In this document: in pieces, positions 1 through 8,479 of the stretch
Numbering within the stretch: the stretch's first letter is position 1
How the letters are laid out: each line of letters starts with the position of its first letter
Source of the DNA: an uncultured Eudoraea sp.
GTDB taxonomy: Bacteria > Bacteroidota > Bacteroidia > Flavobacteriales > Flavobacteriaceae
Length of the DNA stretch: 41,917 bases
Reading direction: 5' to 3'
Assembly (NCBI GenBank): GCA_947258555.1
Contig: CAMYJF010000022.1
Span: 1-41,917, forward strand
Notes under the pieces: generated by a model
Databases searched by the model: none
What the model was told of the DNA's origin: nothing
Seen by the model: the letters and a program-made list of their open reading frames with translations, nothing else
Position numbers and translations under genes: made by a program

Positions 1-2222
1 GTTAATCCTGTCAGGTCAATAATACCATTACTTTCTCCGGTGATTACCGGATTTGCATCGATCTGGTAACTATAGGTCGTAGCAAAACCGTCTACCAGGA
101 ATCTTCCGGCCCCATCGGCATCACCTACACAAGTCACCACATCAACAGTTTGAGCCTGTACATTAATAGAGCTGATATCGGTAATAGCAAAAGCCTCGTC
201 GTAACTACAGCCTTCATTATCTGTTACGCGGAAGGTATACGTACCCAGGCCTAATCCCGTGAATACCGGGTTATTACCATTATTCACTGCGCTTGCTGCA
301 GGAGCGATGATCTCATAGGTATATGGAGCTGTCCCGCCAGTCGCTGTTACGGTTACACTGGCAGTAGCCGTCAGACAATCCAGGCTGGAGATCACAAAAT
401 CCATATCCGTCGGCTTATCCAACGTATTAAACGTGATCGGAGCTAAACTCTCCACACAGCCATTGGCATCCCGGATCTGTGGGGTATAGGTTCCTACTCC
501 AAGGCTGGCAAAAACATTGGCAGGGCTAAAACCAGCGCCCACACTGTAATCATAAGGAGGCACCCCTCCGGATACACCGGATATGGTGATCTGTCCGCCA
601 TTCTCATTTAAACAAGTAGGCACGCTATCTGGTGTTGCCGTACCGCTGATCGAAGAAGGCGTACTAACTGTTTCATTTGATGCGGGAGTCGTACAGCTAA
701 AACTTCCTTGCTGGTAGCGTACCATTACGTCGTAGCTGCCCGGCGCCAGGTTGTTAAAGACATTACTCAGCTGGTAATTGATCCCATTGTCTATGCTGAA
801 TTCCAGGGTATACCCAAAACCGTTGGTCACATTTACAGTAATACTACCGTTATTGGCACCTCCGCAATTGGCATCAATTGTCGTGATGGTGAAGACAGGT
901 GGTGGCAAGTCTTGCACATCCACACTGGCCGTTTTCTGGCAGCCATTGGCATCTTCCACTAAAATATTATACGTGCCTGCAGTAGTCACGGTAAAAGTAG
1001 CTGTACCGGTATACGTACCACTCCAGGTCGTTCCACCATTGAGACTATATCGGTAAGGAGCTGTACCTCCAGAAGTATCGATATCTACATCTACAGAAGC
1101 AGCCCCGCAACCAAAACTGTCATTGGCTGTTGCATCTACTGCGAGCGGACTTATCCCACTTCCGATCTCGATCGGATCGCTATTGATATCCAGCGTTATA
1201 AGCTGATTACAATCATTTGTTTGTACCCGAACTTCATAGATCCCGGAACTTACATTTGCAAAAGTGTAATTACTGGCGGCATCCGGTCCGAATGTATCTA
1301 CCGTAACACCGCCTTTGATAAGTCGGTATGTATAGAAGCCGGGAACACCGCTAACGCTTACATCAATACTTCCCAGTTCCCCACTACATAAAATATCGTT
1401 GGCCACAACAGTGGCAGTCATATCAAGTGAATTCACCGTCAACTGATTAGACGGGAATAGACATGTACTTCCGGGAACACCGGCAAGTCGTACCCAAACG
1501 GTGTAATCGCCGGCAGTCGCGATATCGAAATATGGATCGTTCTGATACGGCCCTGCAGAGCTGTTCAAGCTATACTCATAACCGGCAGGTACATTGGTTA
1601 CCTCCACCCTGCCCGGTACGCCACAAATAATATCTTCTTTGATCAACTGGGGATCCAGCGGATTCAATGTTGCTTTAAAATAGTAATAGGGTCCGGAATC
1701 TACGCGTACACGAAATTCTCCATCGGAATCCAGGTCGTAGGTGGCGCCTGTGCCAACTGTATTCCAACCACAATCCGGATCGGAAGTCGGACAATCATCA
1801 ATCACGGTGGGCACACAGCCCGGGGCGGTCGGATCCATCTTTTGCCACTGATAAGAGCTTCCACTCTGACTCAGGGTTAGGGTCCGGACATCACTCGTCC
1901 CGCATAAAAAGAATTTGGCTAAAGTGCTCCCATCGTTCGGACAGGTCACCTCTTCGTTTGCACCGTTGATGATCGTCACGAACATCGGGGCTTCGAATGA
2001 AGTTATATTCAGCGTGGAGGTAGATCTCCCCTGAATGGAATTAGTATTTAGTTCTGGCACTGAGGTTTCAGCTTTTTCCTCCTGGACCGAAAACAATCCG
2101 CTCAGGAACTGAGTAAAAGCTACTTTATAAACCTCGGGATTCGCGCTGGCTGATGAGCCTACTACAAAAAATGCCAAACATAACGCAGCATAGAGTATAT
2201 GCCTTGGTGTCTTTGATCGCAT
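1..2222 (-). CDS. SprB-repeat surface adhesin, 3'-truncated by window edge
   Basis: An open frame of about 740 codons begins at the ATG at 2222 and runs off the left edge, so the C-terminus is missing. It opens with a basic, hydrophobic signal peptide (ending near VVGSSASA). A Cys-rich region and a series of roughly 75-80-residue beta-sandwich units follow. Units show the SprB-repeat signature G-x-x-PY-x-Y: GTAPYRYS near residue 385, GVPPYDYS near 555 and GTAPYTYE near 630. Each is followed by a G-x-Y-x-x-x-V/I-x-D-x-x-G-C segment. SprB-repeat proteins of Flavobacteriia are large type IX-secreted cell-surface adhesins used in gliding or attachment. A type IX sorting domain would lie in the missing part. 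Assignment to the repeat family is confident; the exact role is inferred. Confidence 0.85.
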   Translation of the reverse strand, partial: MRSKTPRHILYAALCLAFFVVGSSASANPEVYKVAFTQFLSGLFSVQEEKAETSVPELNTNSIQGRSTSTLNITSFEAPMFVTIINGANEEVTCPNDGSTLAKFFLCGTSDVRTLTLSQSGSSYQWQKMDPTAPGCVPTVIDDCPTSDPDCGWNTVGTGATYDLDSDGEFRVRVDSGPYYYFKATLNPLDPQLIKEDIICGVPGRVEVTNVPAGYEYSLNSSAGPYQNDPYFDIATAGDYTVWVRLAGVPGSTCLFPSNQLTVNSLDMTATVVANDILCSGELGSIDVSVSGVPGFYTYRLIKGGVTVDTFGPDAASNYTFANVSSGIYEVRVQTNDCNQLITLDINSDPIEIGSGISPLAVDATANDSFGCGAASVDVDIDTSGGTAPYRYSLNGGTTWSGTYTGTATFTVTTAGTYNILVEDANGCQKTASVDVQDLPPPVFTITTIDANCGGANNGSITVNVTNGFGYTLEFSIDNGINYQLSNVFNNLAPGSYDVMVRYQQGSFSCTTPASNETVSTPSSISGTATPDSVPTCLNENGGQITISGVSGGVPPYDYSVGAGFSPANVFASLGVGTYTPQIRDANGCVESLAPITFNTLDKPTDMDFVISSLDCLTATASVTVTATGGTAPYTYEIIAPAASAVNNGNNPVFTGLGLGTYTFRVTDNEGCSYDEAFAITDISSINVQAQTVDVVTCVGDADGAGRFLVDGFATTYSYQIDANPVITGESNGIIDLTGL

Positions 2223-2351
2223 ATGCAATGAGTAAGCGAAAGAATATGAGATTCGGGGTCAAAATATTCTGAACGTATTAGTCTAAACTTATAATTTGAT
2301 TTACTTTTAGGTATTCTTTACCTTAATCTATATCTTATCAAACGCTCATTC

Positions 2352-3476
2352 ATGACAAATCGTATGGTTTTTTCGATGTATTGCACACTTTTGGCGCTAT
2401 TTTTCGCAGCCTGTGCAGATAAAACAGATAATTCAATAGAAACGCCCCAAGAGACGGACTTTACGGCAACATTGGTCGTAGATGATTTATCTATTCCATG
2501 GGGGATGACCTGGCTTCCAGATGGCAGTATGCTGATCGCTGAAAAATCCGGTACACTCCTAAAAGTGACAGACGGAGAACGAGCTGAAATCCAGAACGTT
2601 CCAGCTGTCTATGTACGCGGCCAAGGCGGCCTAATGGATATTGAACTTCATCCCGATTATGCCAATAACGACTGGATCTATATTTCCTATTCTTCGGAAG
2701 ATGGGGAAGGTCCTGGCGGAAACACTAAAATAATACGCGCCAAACTCGAAGGAAATGCGCTGACAAGTATTGAAACTTTGTATAAGGGTGCACCCAATAC
2801 TACCCGGGGACAGCACTGGGGTAGCCGACTCGAATTTGACCGGGATGGATATTTGTATTTCACTATTGGCGATCGCGGCGACCGAGATGTTAATCCACAG
2901 GATATGACCCGGGATAATGGGAAAGTGTATCGCATTCACGACGATGGCAGAATTCCTGCTGATAATCCTTTTGTAGGCCAGGCAAATGCCAAGGAGGCCA
3001 TATTTACCTATGGGAATCGGAATCCTCAAGGCATGGCCATGCATCCTGGAACAGGAAAGATCTGGATCCACGAACACGGTCCACGTGGCGGGGATGAGAT
3101 CAATGTAGTAGCCAAAGGCGTCAATTACGGTTGGCCTGTAATCACTTATGGGATCAATTATTCCGGAACCCCTATCACGGATCAGACGCAGATGGAAGGC
3201 ATGGAACAGCCCATTCACTATTGGGATCCATCGATCGCACCGAGTGGAATGGCCTTTGTAAATTCAGATAAGTACCCGGGGTGGGAAGGCGACCTGCTTG
3301 TAGGTTCTTTAGCCTTTCAGTACCTGGAGAAATTAGACCTGAATGGGGAAAGCGTTACCAAACGGGAAAAACTGGTGGAGAATATCGGACGGGTGCGCAA
3401 TGTGCGTCAGGGTCCTGACGGTTATATCTATGTAGCTGTAGAGGGTAAAGGGATATACCGACTAGATCCGCAATAG
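2352..3476 (+). CDS. PQQ-dependent aldose sugar dehydrogenase family lipoprotein (GSDH/Asd-like)
   Basis: 374 residues. The N-terminus has a lipoprotein signal with lipobox FFAAC (Cys21), so the mature protein should be anchored in the outer membrane or face the periplasm. The rest is a six-bladed propeller of the glucose/sorbosone dehydrogenase family: PWGMTWLPDG near residue 48, GGLMDIELHP near 92, TYGNRNPQG near 220 and HGPRGGDEIN near 243. The last two hold residues that contact PQQ and calcium in soluble aldose dehydrogenases. Length matches E. coli YliI (Asd, about 370). Likely activity is oxidation of aldose sugars; the substrate is not predictable. It ends exactly where the convergent murQ ends (3476/3477), leaving no room for a terminator. 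Its functional link to the amino-sugar cluster is uncertain. Confidence 0.88.
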   Translation: MTNRMVFSMYCTLLALFFAACADKTDNSIETPQETDFTATLVVDDLSIPWGMTWLPDGSMLIAEKSGTLLKVTDGERAEIQNVPAVYVRGQGGLMDIELHPDYANNDWIYISYSSEDGEGPGGNTKIIRAKLEGNALTSIETLYKGAPNTTRGQHWGSRLEFDRDGYLYFTIGDRGDRDVNPQDMTRDNGKVYRIHDDGRIPADNPFVGQANAKEAIFTYGNRNPQGMAMHPGTGKIWIHEHGPRGGDEINVVAKGVNYGWPVITYGINYSGTPITDQTQMEGMEQPIHYWDPSIAPSGMAFVNSDKYPGWEGDLLVGSLAFQYLEKLDLNGESVTKREKLVENIGRVRNVRQGPDGYIYVAVEGKGIYRLDPQ

Positions 3477-4292
3477 TTATTTTCTGAAGGTTTCAATTGC
3501 TTCTTTGACAGAGCCGTGCTTTTTCAGGAGGGAATTGGCTTCTTCGTAAGACAGGCCTAAACTATCCATCACATAGCGGGTACCGCGGTCTACTAATTTA
3601 TTATTGCTGAGCTGCATGTTTTCCATGCGATTGCCTTTTACCCTGCCGATGCGGATCATCAGGGCCGTCGTGATCATATTCAGCACTAATTTTTGGGATG
3701 TGCCGCTTTTCATTCGCGTACTCCCTGTGACGAATTCCGGACCTACTACGACTTCGATCGGGATTTCTGCGGCTACAGCCAAAGGAGAACCCGGGTTGTT
3801 CGTAATTCCGGCTGTAAGTATACCATTTTCCCGTGCTGCTTTTATCCCCCCTAGTACATAAGGCGTTGTTCCCGAGGCCGCAATGCCTACTACAGTGTCC
3901 AGGTCGGTTATATCATGCGCTTGCAGATCCTTCCAGGCTTGTTCTGTGTCATCTTCGGCAAATTCTACGGCTTTACGGATGGCTCCATCACCTCCGGCGA
4001 TGAGTCCGATCACCCTCTCATGTGGCATCCCAAATGTTGGTGGAATTTCAGAGGCATCTACAACCCCTAGTCTTCCGCTGGTTCCCGCACCGATGTAGAA
4101 AAGTCGACCTCCGTCATAAAAGCGATGCTCTAAACCTTCAACAAGGGAACCTACCTGAGTTAGGACATTTTTTACCGCCGCTGCAATTTTCTGATCTTCC
4201 TTGTTAATGTTGTAGAGTATCTCACTGATCTCCATCTTTTCCAGATTGTCATAAAGGGAAGAAGCTTCGGTGATCTTGATGTATTCAGACAT
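3477..4292 (-). CDS. murQ: N-acetylmuramic acid 6-phosphate etherase MurQ
   Basis: 271 residues from the start at 4292 (MSEYIKITE). A longer frame back to 4355 would overlap the upstream regulator and adds no family sequence. MurQ cleaves the D-lactyl ether of MurNAc-6-P to give GlcNAc-6-P and lactate in the cytoplasm. Family marks: the SIS-domain segment YIGAGTSGRLGVVDASE, whose final Glu corresponds to the catalytic Glu83 of E. coli MurQ; the GIAASGTTPYVLG loop; and GSTRMKSGTSQK near residue 200. It is slightly shorter than the 298-residue E. coli enzyme, mostly at the C-terminus. It lies 4 bp downstream of the DeoR-type gene on the same strand, so the two are probably co-transcribed. With anmK and nagZ nearby this marks peptidoglycan sugar salvage. 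Confidence 0.96.
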   Translation of the reverse strand: MSEYIKITEASSLYDNLEKMEISEILYNINKEDQKIAAAVKNVLTQVGSLVEGLEHRFYDGGRLFYIGAGTSGRLGVVDASEIPPTFGMPHERVIGLIAGGDGAIRKAVEFAEDDTEQAWKDLQAHDITDLDTVVGIAASGTTPYVLGGIKAARENGILTAGITNNPGSPLAVAAEIPIEVVVGPEFVTGSTRMKSGTSQKLVLNMITTALMIRIGRVKGNRMENMQLSNNKLVDRGTRYVMDSLGLSYEEANSLLKKHGSVKEAIETFRK

Positions 4293-4296
4293 AGAT

Positions 4297-5046
4297 CTAA
4301 AGAATTTTAAGTTCCGGGTCCCGAAAAAGATTGAGTCGGTTATGCGAAGGATCAAGCTCTGTGATCATGGTATGGATCGCACTCAGGTCACAGGTTTTAT
4401 AGCGATGATGTGAATTCAATTTTTGCGAGATACACAAAAGTACCGATTTTTTGGAGGCGTTGATGACTGCCTTTTTGATCTGCACTACATCCCAACTTAG
4501 ATCCGTTAGCCCGTGAACCGGGTCTACATAACCGGTCCCAATAAAACTAAAATCGACTTGAATTTCCGAGAACTGACGTGCGGTTTCGAGTCCGATCGTG
4601 ATCTGAGCCTCCGGGTCTATTTTTCCGCCGATAAAAATAGTTTCAATATTGGGTTTAGTCATTAGGATGTGGGCAACCGGGATGCTGAAAGTAAAGCATG
4701 TCAGGGAGACATCAAGCGGGAGCATGCGCGTGAATTCCATGCAGGTCGTTCCCCCGTCAATAAATATAACACTCCCCTCCCGGACAAGTTCTAAAGCCTT
4801 TTGGGCGATGACCATTTTCTCTTCCAACGCAAAGACATTAACATTGCGGGCCACCAGGCTGTTAAAACCCAAGGAAACAGCACCACCGTGTACTTTCCGC
4901 AACTTGCCATCCATATCTAATTCTTTAACATCCCGACGGGCCGTATCGATAGACACATCCAGCGTCTCCGCCAGATCTGCCAATAAGACTCGGTTGTGCA
5001 ATTCCACCTGCTTTAAAATAGCCTCTTTTCGTTCTGCTTTCAGCAT
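4297..5046 (-). CDS. DeoR/GlpR-family transcriptional regulator, probable amino-sugar regulator
   Basis: 249 residues. The first 57 form the DeoR winged helix-turn-helix (ILKQVELHNRVLLADLAETL, recognition helix around DTARRDVKEL, then KVHGGAV). The remainder is the DeoR C-terminal sugar-phosphate sensor, including VIFIDGGTTCMEFTRML near residue 93 and FIGTGYVDPVHGLTD near 169. Family members are usually repressors released by a sugar phosphate. It is transcribed divergently from the NagB-like/PIG-L gene and ahead of murQ, so an amino-sugar phosphate such as GlcN-6-P or MurNAc-6-P is a reasonable effector (inference). Its own promoter may be the -7-like TATCTTTG at 5063-5070 on the minus strand, which would give a leader of about 10 nt. 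Candidate operators lie in the divergent gap. Confidence 0.92.
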   Translation of the reverse strand: MLKAERKEAILKQVELHNRVLLADLAETLDVSIDTARRDVKELDMDGKLRKVHGGAVSLGFNSLVARNVNVFALEEKMVIAQKALELVREGSVIFIDGGTTCMEFTRMLPLDVSLTCFTFSIPVAHILMTKPNIETIFIGGKIDPEAQITIGLETARQFSEIQVDFSFIGTGYVDPVHGLTDLSWDVVQIKKAVINASKKSVLLCISQKLNSHHRYKTCDLSAIHTMITELDPSHNRLNLFRDPELKIL

Positions 5047-5083
5047 TGATCCAATTTGAAGTCAAAGATACAGAAGTATTTTT

Positions 5084-5171
5084 TAATTGCCGTTTTTTGA
5101 CGTTTTTACTTTATAAAATGTTAAATATTGCAATTTATTGCATATTAGATATTGATAATTGCTGTTTTTTG
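5084..5171. promoter_or_regulatory. Candidate operator cluster between deoR-type gene and nagB-like gene
   Basis: The 158-bp divergent gap holds a 16-bp direct repeat, TAATTGCcGTTTTTTG (5084-5099) and TAATTGCtGTTTTTTG (5156-5171). The copies match at 15 of 16 positions and their starts are 72 bp apart. A perfect inverted repeat, TGCAAT-TT-ATTGCA (5129-5142), lies between them. The right direct repeat fills the space between the -33 and -7 elements of the nagB-like promoter, where a repressor would block transcription. That they bind the adjacent DeoR-type protein is inferred from position only. Confidence 0.5.
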
Positions 5172-5180
5172 CTACCTTTG
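5152..5180 (+). promoter_or_regulatory. Bacteroidota-type promoter of the nagB-like/ampG/nagZ/anmK operon
   Basis: TTG at 5152-5154, 18 nt, then TACCTTTG at 5173-5180. This matches the flavobacterial -33/-7 pattern (TTG, about 17-23 nt, TAnnTTTG). The start codon at 5205 would follow a leader of about 18-20 nt. Confidence 0.7.
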
Positions 5181-5204
5181 TCATTCGCTTTAATTTAATA
5201 TTGT

Positions 5205-7160
5205 ATGTCAACAATGCTGAAATCACCTGAAATCACACGGATACCCAAGGATGAGGAATCCCGCAAATTTGAAAAGATCAACACTGCAATCTATGGAAGC
5301 TCTGACCAGGCTTCTTTTTTTGTGGCCAATGAGATCGCAGACCTCATAAGAGAACGACAGAAAAAAGGTAAGAATGTAGTCCTCGGACTCGCCACAGGCT
5401 CCACCCCTACCAAGGTTTATGATTTCCTGGTAAAATTCCACGAGGAAGAAGGTCTTTCCTTTAAAAATGTGATCACCTTTAACCTTGATGAATACTATCG
5501 AATGGAACCGGATTCCATCCATAGTTATGTGCGTTTTATGAACGAACACCTTTTTGATCACATCGATATCCCTGAGGAAAATGTCCATATCCCTGATGGG
5601 ACTCTTGAAAAAGACGAGCTGAAAGCCTATTTCGAGGACTATGAAAATAAGATCACTGAAGCAGGTGGCATCGATATCCAGGTCCTGGGGATCGGCCGTA
5701 CCGGACATATTGGGTTTAACGAACCGGGCTCAAGCCTGCGTTCCAAGACTCGGATGGTAAGGCTCGATCAGGTAACCCGACTCGATGCAGCTTCTGATTT
5801 CTTCGGCATAGACAATGTACCTGTTAAGGCGATCACCATGGGTGTAGGCACTATCATGGCCTCTAAACGGATCATCCTGATGGCTTGGGGAGAAGGGAAA
5901 ATGGAGGTGATTCGGGAAGCTGCGGAAGGCACAATTCGTGAATCTATTCCGGCTACCTTCCTTCAACAGCACCCGAAATGTGATTTTATCCTTGACGAAG
6001 CAGCGGCATCCGGACTCACCCGGGTAAGTACACCCTGGTTAGTGAGCGAATGCGAATGGGATGAGGCCCTGATCAAACGGGCAACGCTATGGCTATCTCA
6101 AAAAGTGAATAAGGCCATCCTCAAGCTTACCAATGAAGATTATAACGAACACGGTATGGGGAATCTCATTGCCGAAGTAGGCGCTGCTGAGATCATCAAC
6201 CTCAGCGTCTTTAACCAACTACAGCGCACCATCACAGGATGGCCAGGTGGAAAACCCAACGCAGATGATAGTCAGCGTCCGGAACGGGCAGAACCTTATC
6301 CAAAGCGTTCCCTGATCTTTAGTCCGCACCCTGATGACGATGTGATCTCTATGGGCGGCACCTTACTCCGACTCGTAGACCAGGGGCATGAAGTACATGT
6401 CGCCTACCAAACCTCGGGTAATATTGCTGTCTTTGATGACGAAGTGATCCGCTTTCTGGACTTCGCCACGGACACCATGCAGGGGAATAAAGAACTGATC
6501 GCCCAGCGACAACGCGTGCGTACTTTTTTAACGAATAAAAAACCCGGACAGGTAGATTCACCTGAGATCCAGGAGTTTAAAGGCTTGATCCGTAAAGGCG
6601 AAGCCCTGGCGGCTTGTCGCTATTGTGGAGTGAATGAAGACAATGCGCATTTCATGAACCTGCCCTTCTATGAAACCGGGAAGGTGAAAAAGAACCCACC
6701 TACCCAGGCCGATGTGCAGATCGTTTATGATCTCCTTCAAAAAGTAAAACCACACCAAATATATGCTGCAGGCGACTTGTCCGATCCACACGGCACACAC
6801 AGGGTCTGCCTCCAGGTGATCTACCACGCACTAGACCAATTGGTACGGGAAAAAGCAGAATGGCTGGATGATTGTTGGGTATGGCTCTACAGAGGTGCCT
6901 GGCAGGAATGGGAGGTTTCCGATATGGATATGGCCGTAGTTATCGGGCCAAAAGATCTGGACCGGAAAAAGAATGCAATTTTCAAACACCAGAGTCAGAA
7001 AGACAGCGCTATGTTCCCCGGTCATGATGACCGTGAGTTCTGGCAGCGGGCAGAACAGCGGAACATGCATACGGCAGAAAAGATGAACCAGTTAGGACTG
7101 GCAGAATACGAAGCGGTGGAAGGATTTGTGCGCTATCATTATAAAAACGAGTCGCGCTAA
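5205..7160 (+). CDS. NagB-like (glucosamine-6-phosphate deaminase family) / PIG-L deacetylase fusion protein
   Basis: 651 residues in two domains. Residues about 28-275 follow the glucosamine-6-P deaminase fold: GLATGSTP (61-68), FNLDEY with D95 (equivalent to E. coli Asp72), GHIGFNEP with H168 and E173 (His143, Glu148). The residue at the position of catalytic Asp141 is Thr166 (GRTGH, against GNDGH in E. coli). Residues about 365-645 form a PIG-L/LmbE zinc deacetylase: HPDDD (375-379) and DPHGTHR (527-533) supply the usual metal ligands. The same architecture is known in Bacteroides (the NagB-like protein BT_0258, from memory). It is the first gene of the rightward salvage operon. One option is a combined deacetylase/deaminase for GlcNAc-6-P; another is that the NagB half is only a sugar-phosphate-binding module. 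Fold assignment is firm, activity is not. Confidence 0.9.
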   Translation: MSTMLKSPEITRIPKDEESRKFEKINTAIYGSSDQASFFVANEIADLIRERQKKGKNVVLGLATGSTPTKVYDFLVKFHEEEGLSFKNVITFNLDEYYRMEPDSIHSYVRFMNEHLFDHIDIPEENVHIPDGTLEKDELKAYFEDYENKITEAGGIDIQVLGIGRTGHIGFNEPGSSLRSKTRMVRLDQVTRLDAASDFFGIDNVPVKAITMGVGTIMASKRIILMAWGEGKMEVIREAAEGTIRESIPATFLQQHPKCDFILDEAAASGLTRVSTPWLVSECEWDEALIKRATLWLSQKVNKAILKLTNEDYNEHGMGNLIAEVGAAEIINLSVFNQLQRTITGWPGGKPNADDSQRPERAEPYPKRSLIFSPHPDDDVISMGGTLLRLVDQGHEVHVAYQTSGNIAVFDDEVIRFLDFATDTMQGNKELIAQRQRVRTFLTNKKPGQVDSPEIQEFKGLIRKGEALAACRYCGVNEDNAHFMNLPFYETGKVKKNPPTQADVQIVYDLLQKVKPHQIYAAGDLSDPHGTHRVCLQVIYHALDQLVREKAEWLDDCWVWLYRGAWQEWEVSDMDMAVVIGPKDLDRKKNAIFKHQSQKDSAMFPGHDDREFWQRAEQRNMHTAEKMNQLGLAEYEAVEGFVRYHYKNESR

Positions 7161-7204
7161 ACACATAAAACCCTATTTTCGTATCCAAGCCAGCCAATGA
7201 CCAA

Positions 7205-8479
7205 ATGGTAGAAAAGAACAAACGGGCCTGGGCCTGGATCCCACTCCTTTACTTTACACAAGGATTCCCTTTTGTCATGGTGGTGGTTGTATCCGTCATC
7301 ATGTACAAAAAACTCGGGATCTCCAATGCCGATATCGGACTGTATACGAGCTGGCTCTATCTCCCATGGGTAATCAAGCCACTATGGAGTCCGTATGTAG
7401 ACCTGATCTCCACTAAGCGAAATTGGTTTCTGTGGATGCAGCTGATGGTTTCTGTTGCCTTCCTGGCCATTGGATTTTTCCTGCCGACTAACCTCTTTTT
7501 TGTAACGACACTCGCCTGTTTCTGGATGGCGGCCTTTGCTTCAGCGACGAATGATGTGGCCTCAGATGGCTACTATATGATCGGGCTTACCCAGGACAAG
7601 CAAAGCTTTTTTGTAGGGATCAGAAGTACCTTCTATAAACTGGCCAATGTTACAGGACAGGGCCTGTTAGTCATCCTGGCCGGCTTTTTGGAAAACGAGT
7701 TTGGCGACAATGCCAAAGCCTGGTCCTATACCATGATCGTTACCGGTATACTAATGTTGGCCTTGACAATAGGTAATTTCTTTGTAACACCTAAATACGA
7801 ATCTTCCGAAGCCATAACCCTGGAGAAGCCGAAAGGATTTCTTGAAGTTTTCAGGACATTCTTTAACAAGAAAGGTATGGGCATTGCCCTGGCTTTTGTG
7901 CTCTTTTTCCGCCTGGGGGAATCGCAATTGGTCAAGATGGCTGCGCCCTTTTTTCTGGACCCTGTCGAGAAAGGGGGACTTGGGTATACGACAGCTGAAG
8001 TAGGAACGATCTATGGGACTATCGGGGTCATCTTTTTGACGATCGGTGGTATATTAGGCGGAATCCTGATCTCGCGTGACGGTCTCAAAAAATGGCTGTT
8101 CCCTATGGTGCTTTCGCTCAATATTCCAAATGCATTTTATGCCTTCCTGGCGATTACAAATACCACCCATATTGTACCCGTAGTTACAACCGTTATCCTG
8201 GAGCAATTTGGCTATGGTTTCGGCATCGCCGGCTTTATGGTCTATTTGATCTATATAGCTGAAGGGGCATCCAAAACCTCCCACTACGCCCTGGCGACTG
8301 GCTTTATGGCCTTGGGAATGATGCTCCCCGGATTGATCAGCGGCTTTATGCAGGAATGGCTTGGCTATGACGGATTCTTTATCTGGGTGGTCATCGGAGC
8401 GCTTCCCGCTTTGTTTATTTTGAAGTATCTTGACTATCCGCCAGAATACGGAAAAAAAGGCGCCGGCAATGATACCTGA
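7205..8479 (+). CDS. MFS permease, AmpG-like (probable muropeptide importer)
   Basis: 424 residues with about 12 hydrophobic segments and no signal peptide. It has the AmpG-type MFS layout: WAWIPLLYFTQGFPFVMV at the first helix, LPWVIKPLWSPYVDLI near residue 55, and a central SATNDVASDGYYM segment resembling the FCSASQD region of AmpG. Transport is presumably proton-coupled across the inner membrane. Its position between the amino-sugar gene and NagZ/AnmK indicates import of GlcNAc-anhydroMurNAc or its peptides (inference). Family alone would also allow other anions. It follows the previous gene by 44 bp. The first ATG at 7197 encodes only four residues before a stop, so 7205 is the start. 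Its stop overlaps the nagZ start by 11 bp. Confidence 0.82.
   Translation: MVEKNKRAWAWIPLLYFTQGFPFVMVVVVSVIMYKKLGISNADIGLYTSWLYLPWVIKPLWSPYVDLISTKRNWFLWMQLMVSVAFLAIGFFLPTNLFFVTTLACFWMAAFASATNDVASDGYYMIGLTQDKQSFFVGIRSTFYKLANVTGQGLLVILAGFLENEFGDNAKAWSYTMIVTGILMLALTIGNFFVTPKYESSEAITLEKPKGFLEVFRTFFNKKGMGIALAFVLFFRLGESQLVKMAAPFFLDPVEKGGLGYTTAEVGTIYGTIGVIFLTIGGILGGILISRDGLKKWLFPMVLSLNIPNAFYAFLAITNTTHIVPVVTTVILEQFGYGFGIAGFMVYLIYIAEGASKTSHYALATGFMALGMMLPGLISGFMQEWLGYDGFFIWVVIGALPALFILKYLDYPPEYGKKGAGNDT

Noticed and set aside
708-1056. Plus-strand open frames inside the SprB-repeat gene
   Set aside because: They are antisense to a long frame with clear repeat-domain structure, and their translations show no family.
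7197-7211. Four-codon leader frame (MTKW, stop) overlapping the AmpG-like start
   Set aside because: It is too short to judge, has no recognisable regulatory context, and is probably chance.
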